Shown: piece after piece, positions 54,527-64,000 of the stretch
How positions within the stretch are numbered: the stretch's first letter is position 1
Layout: each line of letters starts with the position of its first letter
Origin: Acinetobacter bouvetii
Lineage (GTDB): Bacteria; Pseudomonadota; Gammaproteobacteria; Pseudomonadales; Moraxellaceae
Direction of reading: 5' to 3'
Assembly (NCBI RefSeq): GCF_902753875.1
Contig: NZ_CADDTS010000025.1
Location: 1 to 64,000, forward strand
DNA: 64,000 nucleotides
Notes under the pieces: model-generated
What the model was told of the DNA's origin: nothing
The model's database searches: none
What the model saw: only the letters and a program-made list of their open reading frames with translations
Position numbers and translations under genes: made by a program

Positions 54527-55693
54527 ATGCCCATTTCAGAGACATGGTTATTACCTGATGGTGTAGCTGATGTATTACCAGAACAGGCGCAAGTGATTGA
54601 AACTTTGCGTCGTGCCGCACTCGATTTCCTCGCATCTCGAGGTTATCAATTGGTGTACACGCCATTTATTGAATACATCGAATCTCTATCTTCTCTTTCA
54701 GAATCGAATCAAGATTTAGACTTAGCCACTTTTAAAGTGATCGACCAGCTTTCAGGTCGCTTGCTCGGTGTGCGTGCCGATATGACACCACAAGTGGCTC
54801 GTATTGATGCGCATGTACATCCAGTAGCAGGTGTGGCTCGTTACTGCTATGCAGGAACGGTTTTACATACCAAACCTCAAGGGTTTAATACCACTCGTGC
54901 ACCGTTACAGTTAGGTGCAGAACTGTTTGGTTCAGACAGTATTGATGCTGACGTCGAAATGATTGACGTGATGCTGAACTTGCTCAAGACAGCAGGTTTT
55001 GCTGAAGGCATCCATTTAGATTTAGGTCATGTCGGCTTATTCCGTAGCCTGGTGAAACATGCGGGATTAACCAAAGCAGTTGAACGTCAACTGTCTGATC
55101 TTTATCAACGTAAAGCACTGCCTGAACTTGCTGAATTTACTCAAGAATTAAAATTTGGTGCAGATTTTTACGCGCTCGGTCGCTATGCCAGTGATTTAGC
55201 AGCGTTACAAGCCAATTTAAGTGCTGAAATTCTGGCGGATGATGCATTCAAGCAAGCATTTGATGCAGTCAAAACCACCCAGTCTGAAATTCAGGCTCGT
55301 TGGCCAGACTTGCATATTGGTATTGATGTTGTAGAACTGCGTTCATATCACTACCACACTGGTTTAATGTATGCCGTATATGCACCCAACCGTGCAGCAC
55401 CACTGGCTCAAGGTGGTCGTTATGATGGCATTGGCGAGCACTTTGGTCGTGCACGTCCGGCAACCGGTTTCAGTTGTGACTTATATGCACTCAGTGCTGG
55501 CCAGTTTGAAACAGCGACTGTGGTGGTTGCACCTAAAGGTACACAAGCAGATTTGCTTGCAGCAATTGCAGATACACGTGGCCAAGGCTTTAGTGTAATT
55601 CAATTGTTAGGTGATGATGATTTAAACTCGGTTCCAGGTGCGACTCACCAATTGGTGAATGCAGCCGGGGCATGGAAAGTCGAACAGATTTAA
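54527..55693 (+). CDS. hisZ: ATP phosphoribosyltransferase regulatory subunit
   Basis: 388 residues resembling histidyl-tRNA synthetase (class II core: WLLPDGVADVLPEQA, LGVRADMTPQVARID, GRYDGIGEHFG) but lacking the C-terminal anticodon domain and tRNA ligase function. HisZ joins the short HisG to form the histidine-sensitive first enzyme of histidine synthesis. Its presence implies a short-form hisG elsewhere. It is followed after 76 bases by purA, an order common in gammaproteobacteria and beta-proteobacteria. Confidence 0.94.
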   Translation: MPISETWLLPDGVADVLPEQAQVIETLRRAALDFLASRGYQLVYTPFIEYIESLSSLSESNQDLDLATFKVIDQLSGRLLGVRADMTPQVARIDAHVHPVAGVARYCYAGTVLHTKPQGFNTTRAPLQLGAELFGSDSIDADVEMIDVMLNLLKTAGFAEGIHLDLGHVGLFRSLVKHAGLTKAVERQLSDLYQRKALPELAEFTQELKFGADFYALGRYASDLAALQANLSAEILADDAFKQAFDAVKTTQSEIQARWPDLHIGIDVVELRSYHYHTGLMYAVYAPNRAAPLAQGGRYDGIGEHFGRARPATGFSCDLYALSAGQFETATVVVAPKGTQADLLAAIADTRGQGFSVIQLLGDDDLNSVPGATHQLVNAAGAWKVEQI

Positions 55694-55754
55694 TGATCTG
55701 AATACGGATCCATTCACGGGTCGCAGATTCAGGTTTTCAATTTTAACAGCATGA

Positions 55755-57089
<1,335 letters not shown>

Positions 57090-57110
57090 TTTCAGCTTTA
57101 ACTAGATGCC

Positions 57111-57140
57111 AAAAAAGCCTCGCCATTGCGGGGCTTTTTT
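57111..57140 (+). terminator. Terminator of purA
   Basis: AAAAAAGCCTCGC pairs with GCGGGGCTTTTTT around a CATT loop, 22 bases past the stop. Confidence 0.92.
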
Positions 57141-57288
57141 ATGTCTATCAGACATAGAAAATAGAGGAAGAATATATTAAGTGCATCGAAAATTCGGGTT
57201 TTGCCCGACTAAAGTTGCATTCAGTCATACTGTTTAATGAATTGGCACTTGCTAGAATAACCAATACAAAAGAAATACAAGGTTATGC

Positions 57289-57600
57289 ATGATGCATAAA
57301 AACATATCAGCCACGATGTTTTATTCATTACTTTTTGCAATGGGGGGTGCACCGACCATTGCCATGCTGATCATTCAGGCACAAACCCAAGACCCTGCTA
57401 TTATTAATGCAGCCTTTATAGGATTAAGTGTAATCATTGCATGTATTTTGGTTCCTGTTGTGCTGATACAAAATGCCTTTTTATTTTTAAAGAGAAAAAA
57501 TGACGAATTGGAGCAGAAAATTAAACCCCTTTGTCGGCTATATTTGGGACTCAATGTTTTATGTCTAATTTATTGGCTTAGTTTTCAGGTTCTTAAATAG
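57289..57600 (+). CDS. Small three-helix membrane protein of unknown function
   Basis: 103 residues with an AAGG site six bases before ATG 57289 (ATG 57292 is equally possible). Three hydrophobic helices (about 10-27, 40-67 and 83-100), the last two separated by a charged loop FLKRKNDELEQKIKP. No family recognised. Confidence 0.65.
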   Translation: MMHKNISATMFYSLLFAMGGAPTIAMLIIQAQTQDPAIINAAFIGLSVIIACILVPVVLIQNAFLFLKRKNDELEQKIKPLCRLYLGLNVLCLIYWLSFQVLK

Positions 57601-57712
57601 GATCGTTTACATAAATGATATGATTATGGATATATTATTAATTTAAACCTCATTCACTATTACATATAATTACTAGAATAGAGACAAGTATTTTTAGGTG
57701 GAGATTATTATA

Positions 57713-58489
57713 ATGAACAGCAAGCTTGTTTTAAGTGCGTGCGTTGCGAGTGTAATCACTTTCTCTGGTTGTACTACAGTTGCAGATATGGCAGGAGCAG
57801 ATTCATCTACATTAAATGTGGCTGCTGCACAAGGATTTAATAAAACTGTTCAAGAAGCGAATGCTAATAAAACTTTAGACACATCATCTACGACTTATAA
57901 GCGTATTAATTCAGTTTTTTTACGTTTAAAACCTTATGGTGATCAGATTAACCAAACAGGCCAGAAGTTTGATTGGCAATTAGCTGTACTTAAATCTGAT
58001 CAGGTGAATGCTTATGTAGCGCCTGGTGGTAAAGTGGTGTTCTATACTGGTATTGTCAATAAACTCAACCTGACTGATGCGGAAATTGCAGCCGTTATGG
58101 GCCATGAGATGGTGCATGCTTTGGAGGAACACTCTAAACAAAAAATTGGTGCACAAGCATTAACAGATTTGGCGTTAAACATTGGTCTGGGCTATGCAGG
58201 CAATAACGTAGGGCAATTGGGTGCTGCAGCAGCTCAGTTGGGTACTCAGGTAGGTGTGGGCTTGCCATATTCGCGTAGTCTGGAAAGCCGTGCTGACCAA
58301 GGTGGTTTAATGTTGATGGCGCGTGCTGGTTATAATCCGCAAGCGGCAATCACGCTGTGGGAAAAAATGAATAAACTCGAAGGTGCAGGTGGCTCATCAT
58401 TCCTGTCTACTCACCCTTCAAATAGTCAACGTATTGAAGCCATGCGTAAAAACTTGCCTGCTGCACAAGCGATTTATAACAGACGTTAA
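57713..58489 (+). CDS. M48-family metalloprotease lipoprotein (LoiP/YggG-like)
   Basis: 258 residues from ATG 57713, which has a GGAG site nine bases upstream. The signal peptide ends in the lipobox FSGC (Cys20). AAVMGHEMVHALEEH contains the HEXXH zinc site and SLESRADQGG supplies the third ligand Glu. The STHPSNSQRIEAM segment is the conserved C-terminal motif of the periplasmic M48 group. E. coli LoiP and BepA are outer-membrane-associated proteases of this type that act in envelope quality control. No TPR domain is present, so it is LoiP-like rather than BepA-like. Confidence 0.9.
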   Translation: MNSKLVLSACVASVITFSGCTTVADMAGADSSTLNVAAAQGFNKTVQEANANKTLDTSSTTYKRINSVFLRLKPYGDQINQTGQKFDWQLAVLKSDQVNAYVAPGGKVVFYTGIVNKLNLTDAEIAAVMGHEMVHALEEHSKQKIGAQALTDLALNIGLGYAGNNVGQLGAAAAQLGTQVGVGLPYSRSLESRADQGGLMLMARAGYNPQAAITLWEKMNKLEGAGGSSFLSTHPSNSQRIEAMRKNLPAAQAIYNRR

Positions 58490-58655
58490 GTATTGGTGAG
58501 TTCATCAAAGGATGCCTGGTGTCAGTGCTGTCCCATAATTTGGATTTTATTTCAGTACTGAATCAACATGATGACCTGTTATTTTTAAGTGTTTGATATT
58601 TATTTATACTTAAATTTTTCACAGCCTTGTCTTTTCTTTAAAAGTCTAAATGGGT

Positions 58656-58763
58656 TTGTGTAGGCTGAACCCTACTTTTGATAGACCAAAAGTAGGCAAA
58701 AGTCTTTATTCCCCATACACGACATCCTGTCGTGATGGGGAATGTGTGGCATCCTTGCCACAC
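58656..58763 (+). repeat. Three-hairpin dispersed intergenic element, copy 2 (108 bp)
   Basis: Starts with TTGTGTAGGC as copy 1 does. Hairpins: CCTACTTTTG / CAAAAGTAGG around ATAGAC (58671-58696); CACGAC / GTCGTG around ATCCT, enclosed by CCCCAT / ATGGGG (58711-58740); GTGTGGC / GCCACAC around ATCCTT (58744-58763). Same length and orientation as copy 1 at 27847-27954. It lies between the M48 protease and aldo/keto reductase genes. Confidence 0.8.
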
Positions 58764-58897
58764 TCGCGAATCCAATATCTGGAATTCAACTATGGGACAG
58801 TAGTGTACCTGGTGCATCCTTTTTTATTTCTCTGCAAAAATAGAATTTTTTTCCTCTACTGCTCAAATTTCATTTTAAAGTAGTGCTTAAAATGAAA

Positions 58898-59947
58898 TTA
58901 AGGCGCTGGATTTGGTTGTTGACGGTGAATATCTTCAATACCCTGTAAAATATCTGCCGATAAATCAATTTCAAAAGCCTGGATATTTTCCTTGAGTTGA
59001 TCAAGATTGGTGGCGCCAATAATGGTGCTGGTGACAAAAAACTGCTGTTTGATAAATGCCAAAGCCAGCTGAGTCAGCGTTAAACCATGTTTTTCTGCAA
59101 GTTGAGCATATTGTTCAGTTGCCCATTCACTTTGCGGGTTGCTATAGCGGCTAAAACGTGAAAATAGAGTCACTCGTGCATTGGCTGGGCGTGCACCATG
59201 GCGGAATTTACCAGTCAAATAACCAAAAGCGAGAGGGGAATAAGCAAGTAATCCAACATTTTCATAATGGGCAATTTCCGACATGCCAATTTCATAAGTC
59301 CGGTTTAACAAGCTATACGGATTTTGTACACTGACAAATTTTTCCAGACCTAATTTCTCAGCCAAATGTAAGAATTTTAAGGTTCCCCATGGCGTTTCAT
59401 TGGACAGTCCAATATAACGGATACGGCCCTTTTTGATTTCATCACTCAGTGCAGTGAGTGTTTCTTCCAGAGCTGTAATTTCCTTTTTATTTTCAGCTTC
59501 TGCATTGCTATAACCTAACTTGCCAAAGAAATTGGTAGGACGTTGTGGCCAATGCAGTTGATAGAGGTCGATATAATCGCTTTGCAAACGTTTTAGCGAG
59601 CCATCAATGGCTGAACTGATCTCGGAAGCGGTAAAGCGAGTCTGACCATCACGGATATGGCTACCGCCTTGTGAAGGACCGGCAATTTTTGAGGCAATAA
59701 ACAGTTTGTCACGCTGACCGCGCTCTGCAATCCAGTTACCTAAAATGCTTTCTGTTGCACCTTGGGTTTCCGGTTTGGGCGGAACAGGGTACATTTCGGC
59801 TGTATCCCAAAAAAATAATCCCTGATCCAAAGCATATTCAAGTTGTTGAAACGATTCTGCCTGCGTATTTTGCTCACCAAAAGTCATGGTTCCCAAGCAG
59901 ATTTCAGGGAGCAGAATGCCGGTATTGGCCAAAGGTTTAAGTTGCAT
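58898..59947 (-). CDS. Aldo/keto reductase (Tas-like)
   Basis: 349 residues from the ATG at 59947 (AGGATC upstream); a start at 59974 is unsupported. ICLGTMTFGEQNT and LFFWDTAEMYP contain the catalytic Asp/Tyr region, FIASKIAG the Lys and YQLHWPQRP the His of the AKR tetrad; STIIGATNLDQLKEN binds NADPH. The PPKPETQGATESILGNW segment is typical of the Tas group of E. coli. Physiological substrate unknown. Confidence 0.9.
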   Translation of the reverse strand: MQLKPLANTGILLPEICLGTMTFGEQNTQAESFQQLEYALDQGLFFWDTAEMYPVPPKPETQGATESILGNWIAERGQRDKLFIASKIAGPSQGGSHIRDGQTRFTASEISSAIDGSLKRLQSDYIDLYQLHWPQRPTNFFGKLGYSNAEAENKKEITALEETLTALSDEIKKGRIRYIGLSNETPWGTLKFLHLAEKLGLEKFVSVQNPYSLLNRTYEIGMSEIAHYENVGLLAYSPLAFGYLTGKFRHGARPANARVTLFSRFSRYSNPQSEWATEQYAQLAEKHGLTLTQLALAFIKQQFFVTSTIIGATNLDQLKENIQAFEIDLSADILQGIEDIHRQQPNPAP

Positions 59948-60086
59948 AATGCTTGATCCTTTAATTTTTATCATGAAATTTTAAATAGTTCACAAGACTA
60001 ACTGATTTTTTGTTCAGCGTTAAATCATGAATAGTATTAACCTTGTCATAAAATTTAAAAAAGCAAAGTTGAAAAAATACAGGTAT

Positions 60087-60115
60087 AAAAAAAGCAAATC
60101 TTAAGATTTGCTTTT
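60087..60115 (-). terminator. Terminator of the Vfr/CRP-type gene
   Basis: A long perfect dyad AAAAGCAAATCTT with its complement (TTAA at the tip); the minus-strand exit is TTTTTTTAT, 20 bases beyond the stop. Confidence 0.9.
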
Positions 60116-60134
60116 AGTCTGAATTGAAGAAAAA

Positions 60135-60842
60135 TTATTCTTCATCATCGTAGTCTTCTAAAGATGCATCGGTATCTTCAGTAACCACATCATAAATCAG
60201 AATGGCTTTACCATCAGTCTGGATCATGCCTTGTTCTTCCAGTGTCTTTAAGACACGACCGACCATTTCACGCGAACAACCGACAATACGGCCAATTTCT
60301 TGACGGGTAATGCGGATTTGTCGGCCATTTGGTAAAATCATGGCTTCTGGTTGAGAAGAAAGATCAATCAGACAGCGTGCAATACGACCAGAGACATCAA
60401 TAAATGCCAAGTCAGTCACTTTACGTGTAGTATTTTTTAAGCGACGAACAAGTTGGGCAAATACAGCATAGCTCAGATCTGGATACTGTTTGCTTAATTC
60501 GTGGAAGTTGTCATAGGTAATTTCGGCAATTTCACATACGTCACGTGTACGAACTTCTGCAGTACGTTGTGGATTTGCTTCAAAAAGACCCATTTCCCCA
60601 AAAAAGTCTCCAGCATTCAAATAAGCAACTACAATTTCACGTTCATCATCTTCACGTAAAATAATGGATACTGAACCTTTTAAAATCAAATATAGTGATT
60701 TTGATTCTGAGCCTGCATCTACAATTGCAGTACGTTTTGGATAACGGTTTATATATGCACGTTTTAATAATGCTTTCACTGACTCGGGGAGTTGACCTGG
60801 AGACAGTGCATCGGTGCTTAGTTGTGAAAAGTTTGAAGTCAT
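60135..60842 (-). CDS. vfr: CRP/Vfr-family cAMP receptor transcription factor
   Basis: 235 residues. The N-terminal cyclic-nucleotide domain has the phosphate-binding cassette FFGEMGLFEANPQRTAEVR with the key Glu, Arg and Thr. The C-terminal helix-turn-helix has TRQEIGRIVGCSREMVGRVLKTLEEQGMI, whose recognition helix matches E. coli CRP at the DNA-contacting Arg and Glu. It differs from CRP by about 10 residues at each end, including an acidic tail (EDTDASLEDYDDEE). Global regulator of catabolism and surface structures in relatives. Divergent from an OsmC-family gene. Confidence 0.9.
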   Translation of the reverse strand: MTSNFSQLSTDALSPGQLPESVKALLKRAYINRYPKRTAIVDAGSESKSLYLILKGSVSIILREDDEREIVVAYLNAGDFFGEMGLFEANPQRTAEVRTRDVCEIAEITYDNFHELSKQYPDLSYAVFAQLVRRLKNTTRKVTDLAFIDVSGRIARCLIDLSSQPEAMILPNGRQIRITRQEIGRIVGCSREMVGRVLKTLEEQGMIQTDGKAILIYDVVTEDTDASLEDYDDEE

Positions 60843-60989
60843 GCTAACGGTTCCGAATATGGATAATCAATAGATCGCACAAGACCTAAAGTGAACTTGT
60901 CACACAGTAGAGCTGAAATTCCTTATCAACTCAATTTATGTTAGTGTACAGGTACATCGTAAATTTATAGTTTTTTTCAGGTAGTTGCA

Positions 60990-61412
60990 ATGCAAACAAG
61001 CGTTCATTGGCTAGAGAATGTTGCTTTTGAAGCAAAATCGGAAAGTGGTCACCAAATCGTGATGGATGGAGCTGAGGCATATGGTGGTCAAAACCGTGGA
61101 CCACGTCCTATGGAACTGATATTAATGGGACTTGGTGGGTGTGCTTCCTTTGATATTGTGACTATTTTAAAGAAATCACGTCAAGATGTGACTGATGTCG
61201 TATGTCAGCTCAAAGCTGAGCGTGCAGATGCTATTCCAGCCGTGTTTACCAAAATCCATTTACATTTCGTGGTGACCGGTAAAGCTGTGAAAGAAAAACA
61301 GGTGGCTAAAGCAGTAGAACTTTCTGCGGAAAAATACTGTTCAGCCAGCAAAATGCTTTCAGATGGTGGGGTGGAAATTACCCACGATTTTGAAATTATT
61401 GAAGCAGAATAA
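60990..61412 (+). CDS. OsmC-family protein (YhfA-like)
   Basis: 140 residues. LMGLGGCASFDIVTILKK and AEKYCSASKML provide the two conserved cysteines of the OsmC/Ohr superfamily, which reduce organic peroxides through a Cys pair. The pattern fits the YhfA branch; in E. coli yhfA also lies beside crp, as here next to vfr/crp. Function of that branch is not established. Confidence 0.9.
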   Translation: MQTSVHWLENVAFEAKSESGHQIVMDGAEAYGGQNRGPRPMELILMGLGGCASFDIVTILKKSRQDVTDVVCQLKAERADAIPAVFTKIHLHFVVTGKAVKEKQVAKAVELSAEKYCSASKMLSDGGVEITHDFEIIEAE

Positions 61413-61421
61413 TCAATTATT

Positions 61422-61455
61422 AATGGCAATTCATTTGTGGGTTGCCATTTTTTTA
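61422..61455 (+). terminator. Terminator of the OsmC-family gene
   Basis: AATGGCAA / TTGCCATT stem with a 12-base loop and seven T residues, ten bases past the stop. Confidence 0.88.
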
Positions 61456-61697
61456 TCTAAAGCAAAATTTAAAGATTTTGATCATATAAAAAAGTCACAT
61501 TTCATCTTGTTATTGATTTAAAAATGACCCATTACACTTTTGATTTAATCCTTTCCTGAAAATTCAATTTCATAATGTTTATAAAGCAGATTGATTGACT
61601 CACGGTCTAAAAAGTTTTTTAAACCTTGATGATATGTCCCGAAAAGATCCAAAAATGTATTTTAAATAGAATCTCATACATAAATGATCAAAATGAA

Positions 61698-61728
61698 CTT
61701 GAAAAAATTAACTTAAATACCCATATTA
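61698..61728 (+). promoter_or_regulatory. Sigma-32 (heat-shock) promoter of clpB
   Basis: CTTGAAA at 61698-61704, a 14-bp spacer, then ACCCATAT at 61719-61726, close to the RpoH consensus CTTGAAA-N13-15-CCCCATnT. It lies about 135 bases upstream of the clpB start. Confidence 0.85.
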
Positions 61729-61863
61729 TAACTAGGGTTTATATTTTACGTTGATTGTATTAGTCATTGAAAATTAAAATATTTTTTAAGAAATTTTATT
61801 GAAAAATATCAAACCATTCCCATCTATTATCCAAGTACAAAATTTGTTGTGAGGAAAATAAGA

Positions 61864-64000
61864 ATGCGTTTTGAAAAATTTACAAATCGCTTGCAGCAAG
61901 CTTTATCAGATGCTCAATCTCTGGCAATGGGTAAAGATAATACCTCAATTGAAGGTATTCATATTTTATCCGTGTTATTGGAAGAGCCTGCCAATATCAG
62001 CTTGTTACAGCAAGCCGGGGCAAATCTACGAAATCTTCAAACCAAGTTGCAGCAAGCATTGAATGATGCACCGACCATCGCCAATCCGACCGGTGATATT
62101 AATCTTAATCCTGAAGCGGTTCGTGCCTTAAATCTGGCAGACAGTTATGCGCAAAAAGCCGGGGATGAGTTTTTATCTACCGACTGGGTGCTACTCGCTT
62201 TAGCTGAAACTGGTGCAACCAAAACTTTATTAAATAATGTCGGCGTAACCACTGAGGGTTTACGCAAAGCAATTGAAAATATTCGAGGCGGCGAAAAAGT
62301 CATGAGTAATACCCACGAAGATCAACGTGATTCACTCAATAAATACACCATAGATTTAACTGAACGTGCCATGTCCGGCAAACTGGATCCTGTGATTGGC
62401 CGTGATGAAGAAATTCGCCGCACCATTCAGGTCTTGTCGCGTCGTACCAAAAACAACCCGGTCCTGATTGGTGAACCCGGTGTTGGTAAAACTGCCATTG
62501 TGGAAGGTTTGGCGCAACGTATTGTCAATGGGGAAGTACCCGAAGGTCTAAAAGGCAAAAGGGTATTGTCTTTGGACTTGGGTTCATTGCTGGCAGGTGC
62601 CAAATATCGCGGTGAATTTGAAGAGCGCTTAAAAGCTGTCCTCAAAGATTTGGCCAAGTATGAAGGCGAAATCATTCTGTTCATTGATGAGCTGCATACA
62701 CTTGTTGGTGCAGGTAAAGGTGAAGGTGCCATGGATGCGGGCAATATGTTAAAACCTGCATTGGCGCGTGGTGAATTACGCTGTGTCGGTGCAACCACGC
62801 TCGATGAATATCGCCAATTCATTGAAAAAGATGCGGCTTTGGAACGTCGTTTCCAGAAAGTCTTGGTCGATGAACCGAGTGTTGAAGATACCATTGCAAT
62901 TTTACGTGGCTTGAAAGAAAAATATGCGACCCATCATGGGGTGCAGATTCTGGACTCCGCCATTATCGCTGCTGCGAAAATGTCACATCGTTATATTACT
63001 GACCGCCAATTGCCAGATAAAGCCATTGACCTGATTGATGAAGCAGCTTCGCGGATTAAAATGGAAATTGATTCCAAACCTGAGCCACTCGACCGTCTGG
63101 ACCGCCGTTTGATTCAATTAAAAATGCAGTTGGAAGCCGTGAAACAGGATGCAGATTCGGTCAGTAAAGCTGAAGTTTCACATCTGGAAAAACAGATTGC
63201 TGAAGTGCAGAAAGAATATAGCGATCTGGAAGAACAGTGGATTGCCGAGAAAAGACTGGTTGAAGGTACCAGTCAGGCGCAAGTGGAACTGGACAAGGCG
63301 CGTACTGCATTTGAAAAAGCCCAGCGTGAAGGTGACCTGGCCGAAGCCAGCCGTTTGCAATATGGGGTTATTCCAGAACTGCAAAAACGTCTTGCTGCCG
63401 AAGAGGTTGCTGAGGAAAACGGTGAGGAACCGAAACTCATTCGTACCAAAGTCACTGAAAATGAAATTGCCGAAGTAGTCAGTGCGGCAACCGGTATTCC
63501 AGTTGCAAAAATGCTGCAAGGTGAGCGTGAAAAATTACTGCATATGGAAGAATTCTTGCATAGCCGTGTTGTGGGGCAGGATGAAGCTGTGGTGGCGGTA
63601 TCCAATGCGGTGCGTCGTTCACGTGCGGGCTTGTCTGACCCGAACCGTCCAAGTGGTTCGTTCCTGTTCCTCGGCCCAACCGGGGTAGGTAAAACCGAGT
63701 TGACCAAAGCCTTGGCAAACTTCCTGTTCGACAGTGATGATGCTATGGTGCGTATTGACATGAGTGAGTTCATGGAGAAACATTCGGTCAGCCGTCTGGT
63801 GGGTGCGCCTCCGGGATATGTCGGTTATGAAGAGGGTGGTGTTTTAACGGAAGCTGTACGCCGTAAGCCATATAGCGTGGTGCTGTTTGATGAAGTCGAG
63901 AAAGCGCATCCAGATGTATTTAACATCTTGCTGCAAGTACTGGATGATGGTCGTTTAACCGACTCGCAAGGTCGTGTGGTGGACTTTAAAAATACGGTGA
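61864..64000 (+). CDS. clpB: ATP-dependent disaggregase ClpB (3' end outside window)
   Basis: The reading frame opens at ATG 61864 (GAGGAAAATAAGA upstream) and is still open at the right edge, giving the first 712 residues of an expected 860. The N-domain ([18 protein letters not shown]) is followed by the first AAA+ module with Walker [12 protein letters not shown] and Walker B LFIDELHT, the coiled-coil middle domain (about residues 405-520), and the second AAA+ module with [14 protein letters not shown] and [12 protein letters not shown]. It works with DnaK to dissolve protein aggregates. A heat-shock promoter lies upstream. Confidence 0.97.
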   Translation, partial: MRFEKFTNRLQQALSDAQSLAMGKDNTSIEGIHILSVLLEEPANISLLQQAGANLRNLQTKLQQALNDAPTIANPTGDINLNPEAVRALNLADSYAQKAGDEFLSTDWVLLALAETGATKTLLNNVGVTTEGLRKAIENIRGGEKVMSNTHEDQRDSLNKYTIDLTERAMSGKLDPVIGRDEEIRRTIQVLSRRTKNNPVLIGEPGVGKTAIVEGLAQRIVNGEVPEGLKGKRVLSLDLGSLLAGAKYRGEFEERLKAVLKDLAKYEGEIILFIDELHTLVGAGKGEGAMDAGNMLKPALARGELRCVGATTLDEYRQFIEKDAALERRFQKVLVDEPSVEDTIAILRGLKEKYATHHGVQILDSAIIAAAKMSHRYITDRQLPDKAIDLIDEAASRIKMEIDSKPEPLDRLDRRLIQLKMQLEAVKQDADSVSKAEVSHLEKQIAEVQKEYSDLEEQWIAEKRLVEGTSQAQVELDKARTAFEKAQREGDLAEASRLQYGVIPELQKRLAAEEVAEENGEEPKLIRTKVTENEIAEVVSAATGIPVAKMLQGEREKLLHMEEFLHSRVVGQDEAVVAVSNAVRRSRAGLSDPNRPSGSFLFLGPTGVGKTELTKALANFLFDSDDAMVRIDMSEFMEKHSVSRLVGAPPGYVGYEEGGVLTEAVRRKPYSVVLFDEVEKAHPDVFNILLQVLDDGRLTDSQGRVVDFKNTV

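Noticed and set aside
58650..58883. 77-codon plus-strand frame
   Set aside because: Spans the three-hairpin repeat and AT-rich DNA; the covarying stems argue for structure, not coding.
62427..62894. 155-codon minus-strand frame
   Set aside because: Antisense to the first AAA+ module of clpB, whose Walker motifs are intact.

Overview
The window is a stretch of bacterial chromosome that reads as Acinetobacter (Moraxellaceae, Gammaproteobacteria). The assignment rests on AT-rich intergenic DNA, an alaS-lysC-csrA run whose CsrA carries a long C-terminal tail, a TPR lipoprotein of the LpoP type next to mrcB, a TyrA-AroA fusion, and dispersed genes for purine salvage, HisZ/PurA and ClpB. No rRNA, tRNA, CRISPR array, prophage or intact insertion sequence was recognised. 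The species cannot be fixed from the sequence.

Layout. 1-3.3 kb: C-terminal part of a YDG-repeat two-partner-secretion exoprotein and its TpsB outer-membrane transporter. 3.4-8.5 kb: a small anchored protein, a periplasmic beta-propeller, and a three-gene locus made of a diverged TelA paralogue, TelA and a four-helix membrane protein. 8.7-12.2 kb: ahpF, then the tRNA U34 hydroxylation pair yfhL/trhP. 12.3-16.3 kb: a metal-resistance block, arsR-arsC-acr3-arsH followed by a divergent CadR-like regulator and CDF exporter. 16.7-23 kb: fpr, trmO, a MgtC/DUF4010 protein, gspE, a Fur-controlled hemP that is easily missed because it is only 56 codons long, a MITE-like element, and a MutT-ThiE fusion. 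23-26 kb: lpoP and mrcB (PBP1b and its activator). 26.5-33 kb: nadK, a DUF1315 gene, ybiB, dctA, an acyl-CoA dehydrogenase and a DJ-1/PfpI protein.

33-38 kb: aromatic amino-acid block pheA-hisC-tyrA/aroA. 38-45 kb: small hypothetical proteins, yaaA, and a purine-salvage pair (NCS2 permease plus adenine deaminase) preceded by a candidate small RNA; then two paralogous cysteine-rich lipoproteins flanking a cytochrome b561. 45-51.7 kb: rnhB, csrA, lysC, alaS and an Epd/GAPDH-family gene. 52-58.5 kb: azlCD with a divergent Lrp-type regulator, hisZ-purA, and an M48 metalloprotease lipoprotein. 58.9-64 kb: aldo/keto reductase, a Vfr/CRP-type regulator divergent from an OsmC protein, and the 5' part of clpB behind a heat-shock promoter.

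Most genes are housekeeping. The less expected signals are: (i) two 108-bp intergenic elements 31 kb apart with the same three-hairpin architecture, where stem sequences differ but pairing is preserved and the hairpin loops share an RTCCT motif; (ii) a promoter-hairpin-terminator unit upstream of the purine permease; (iii) a TelA paralogue pair with a membrane partner; (iv) a perfect in-frame 36-bp tandem duplication inside lpoP; and (v) a 119-bp TIR element flanked by TA with a separate solo copy of its end. All functional claims are from reading the sequence and family knowledge; no database search was run.
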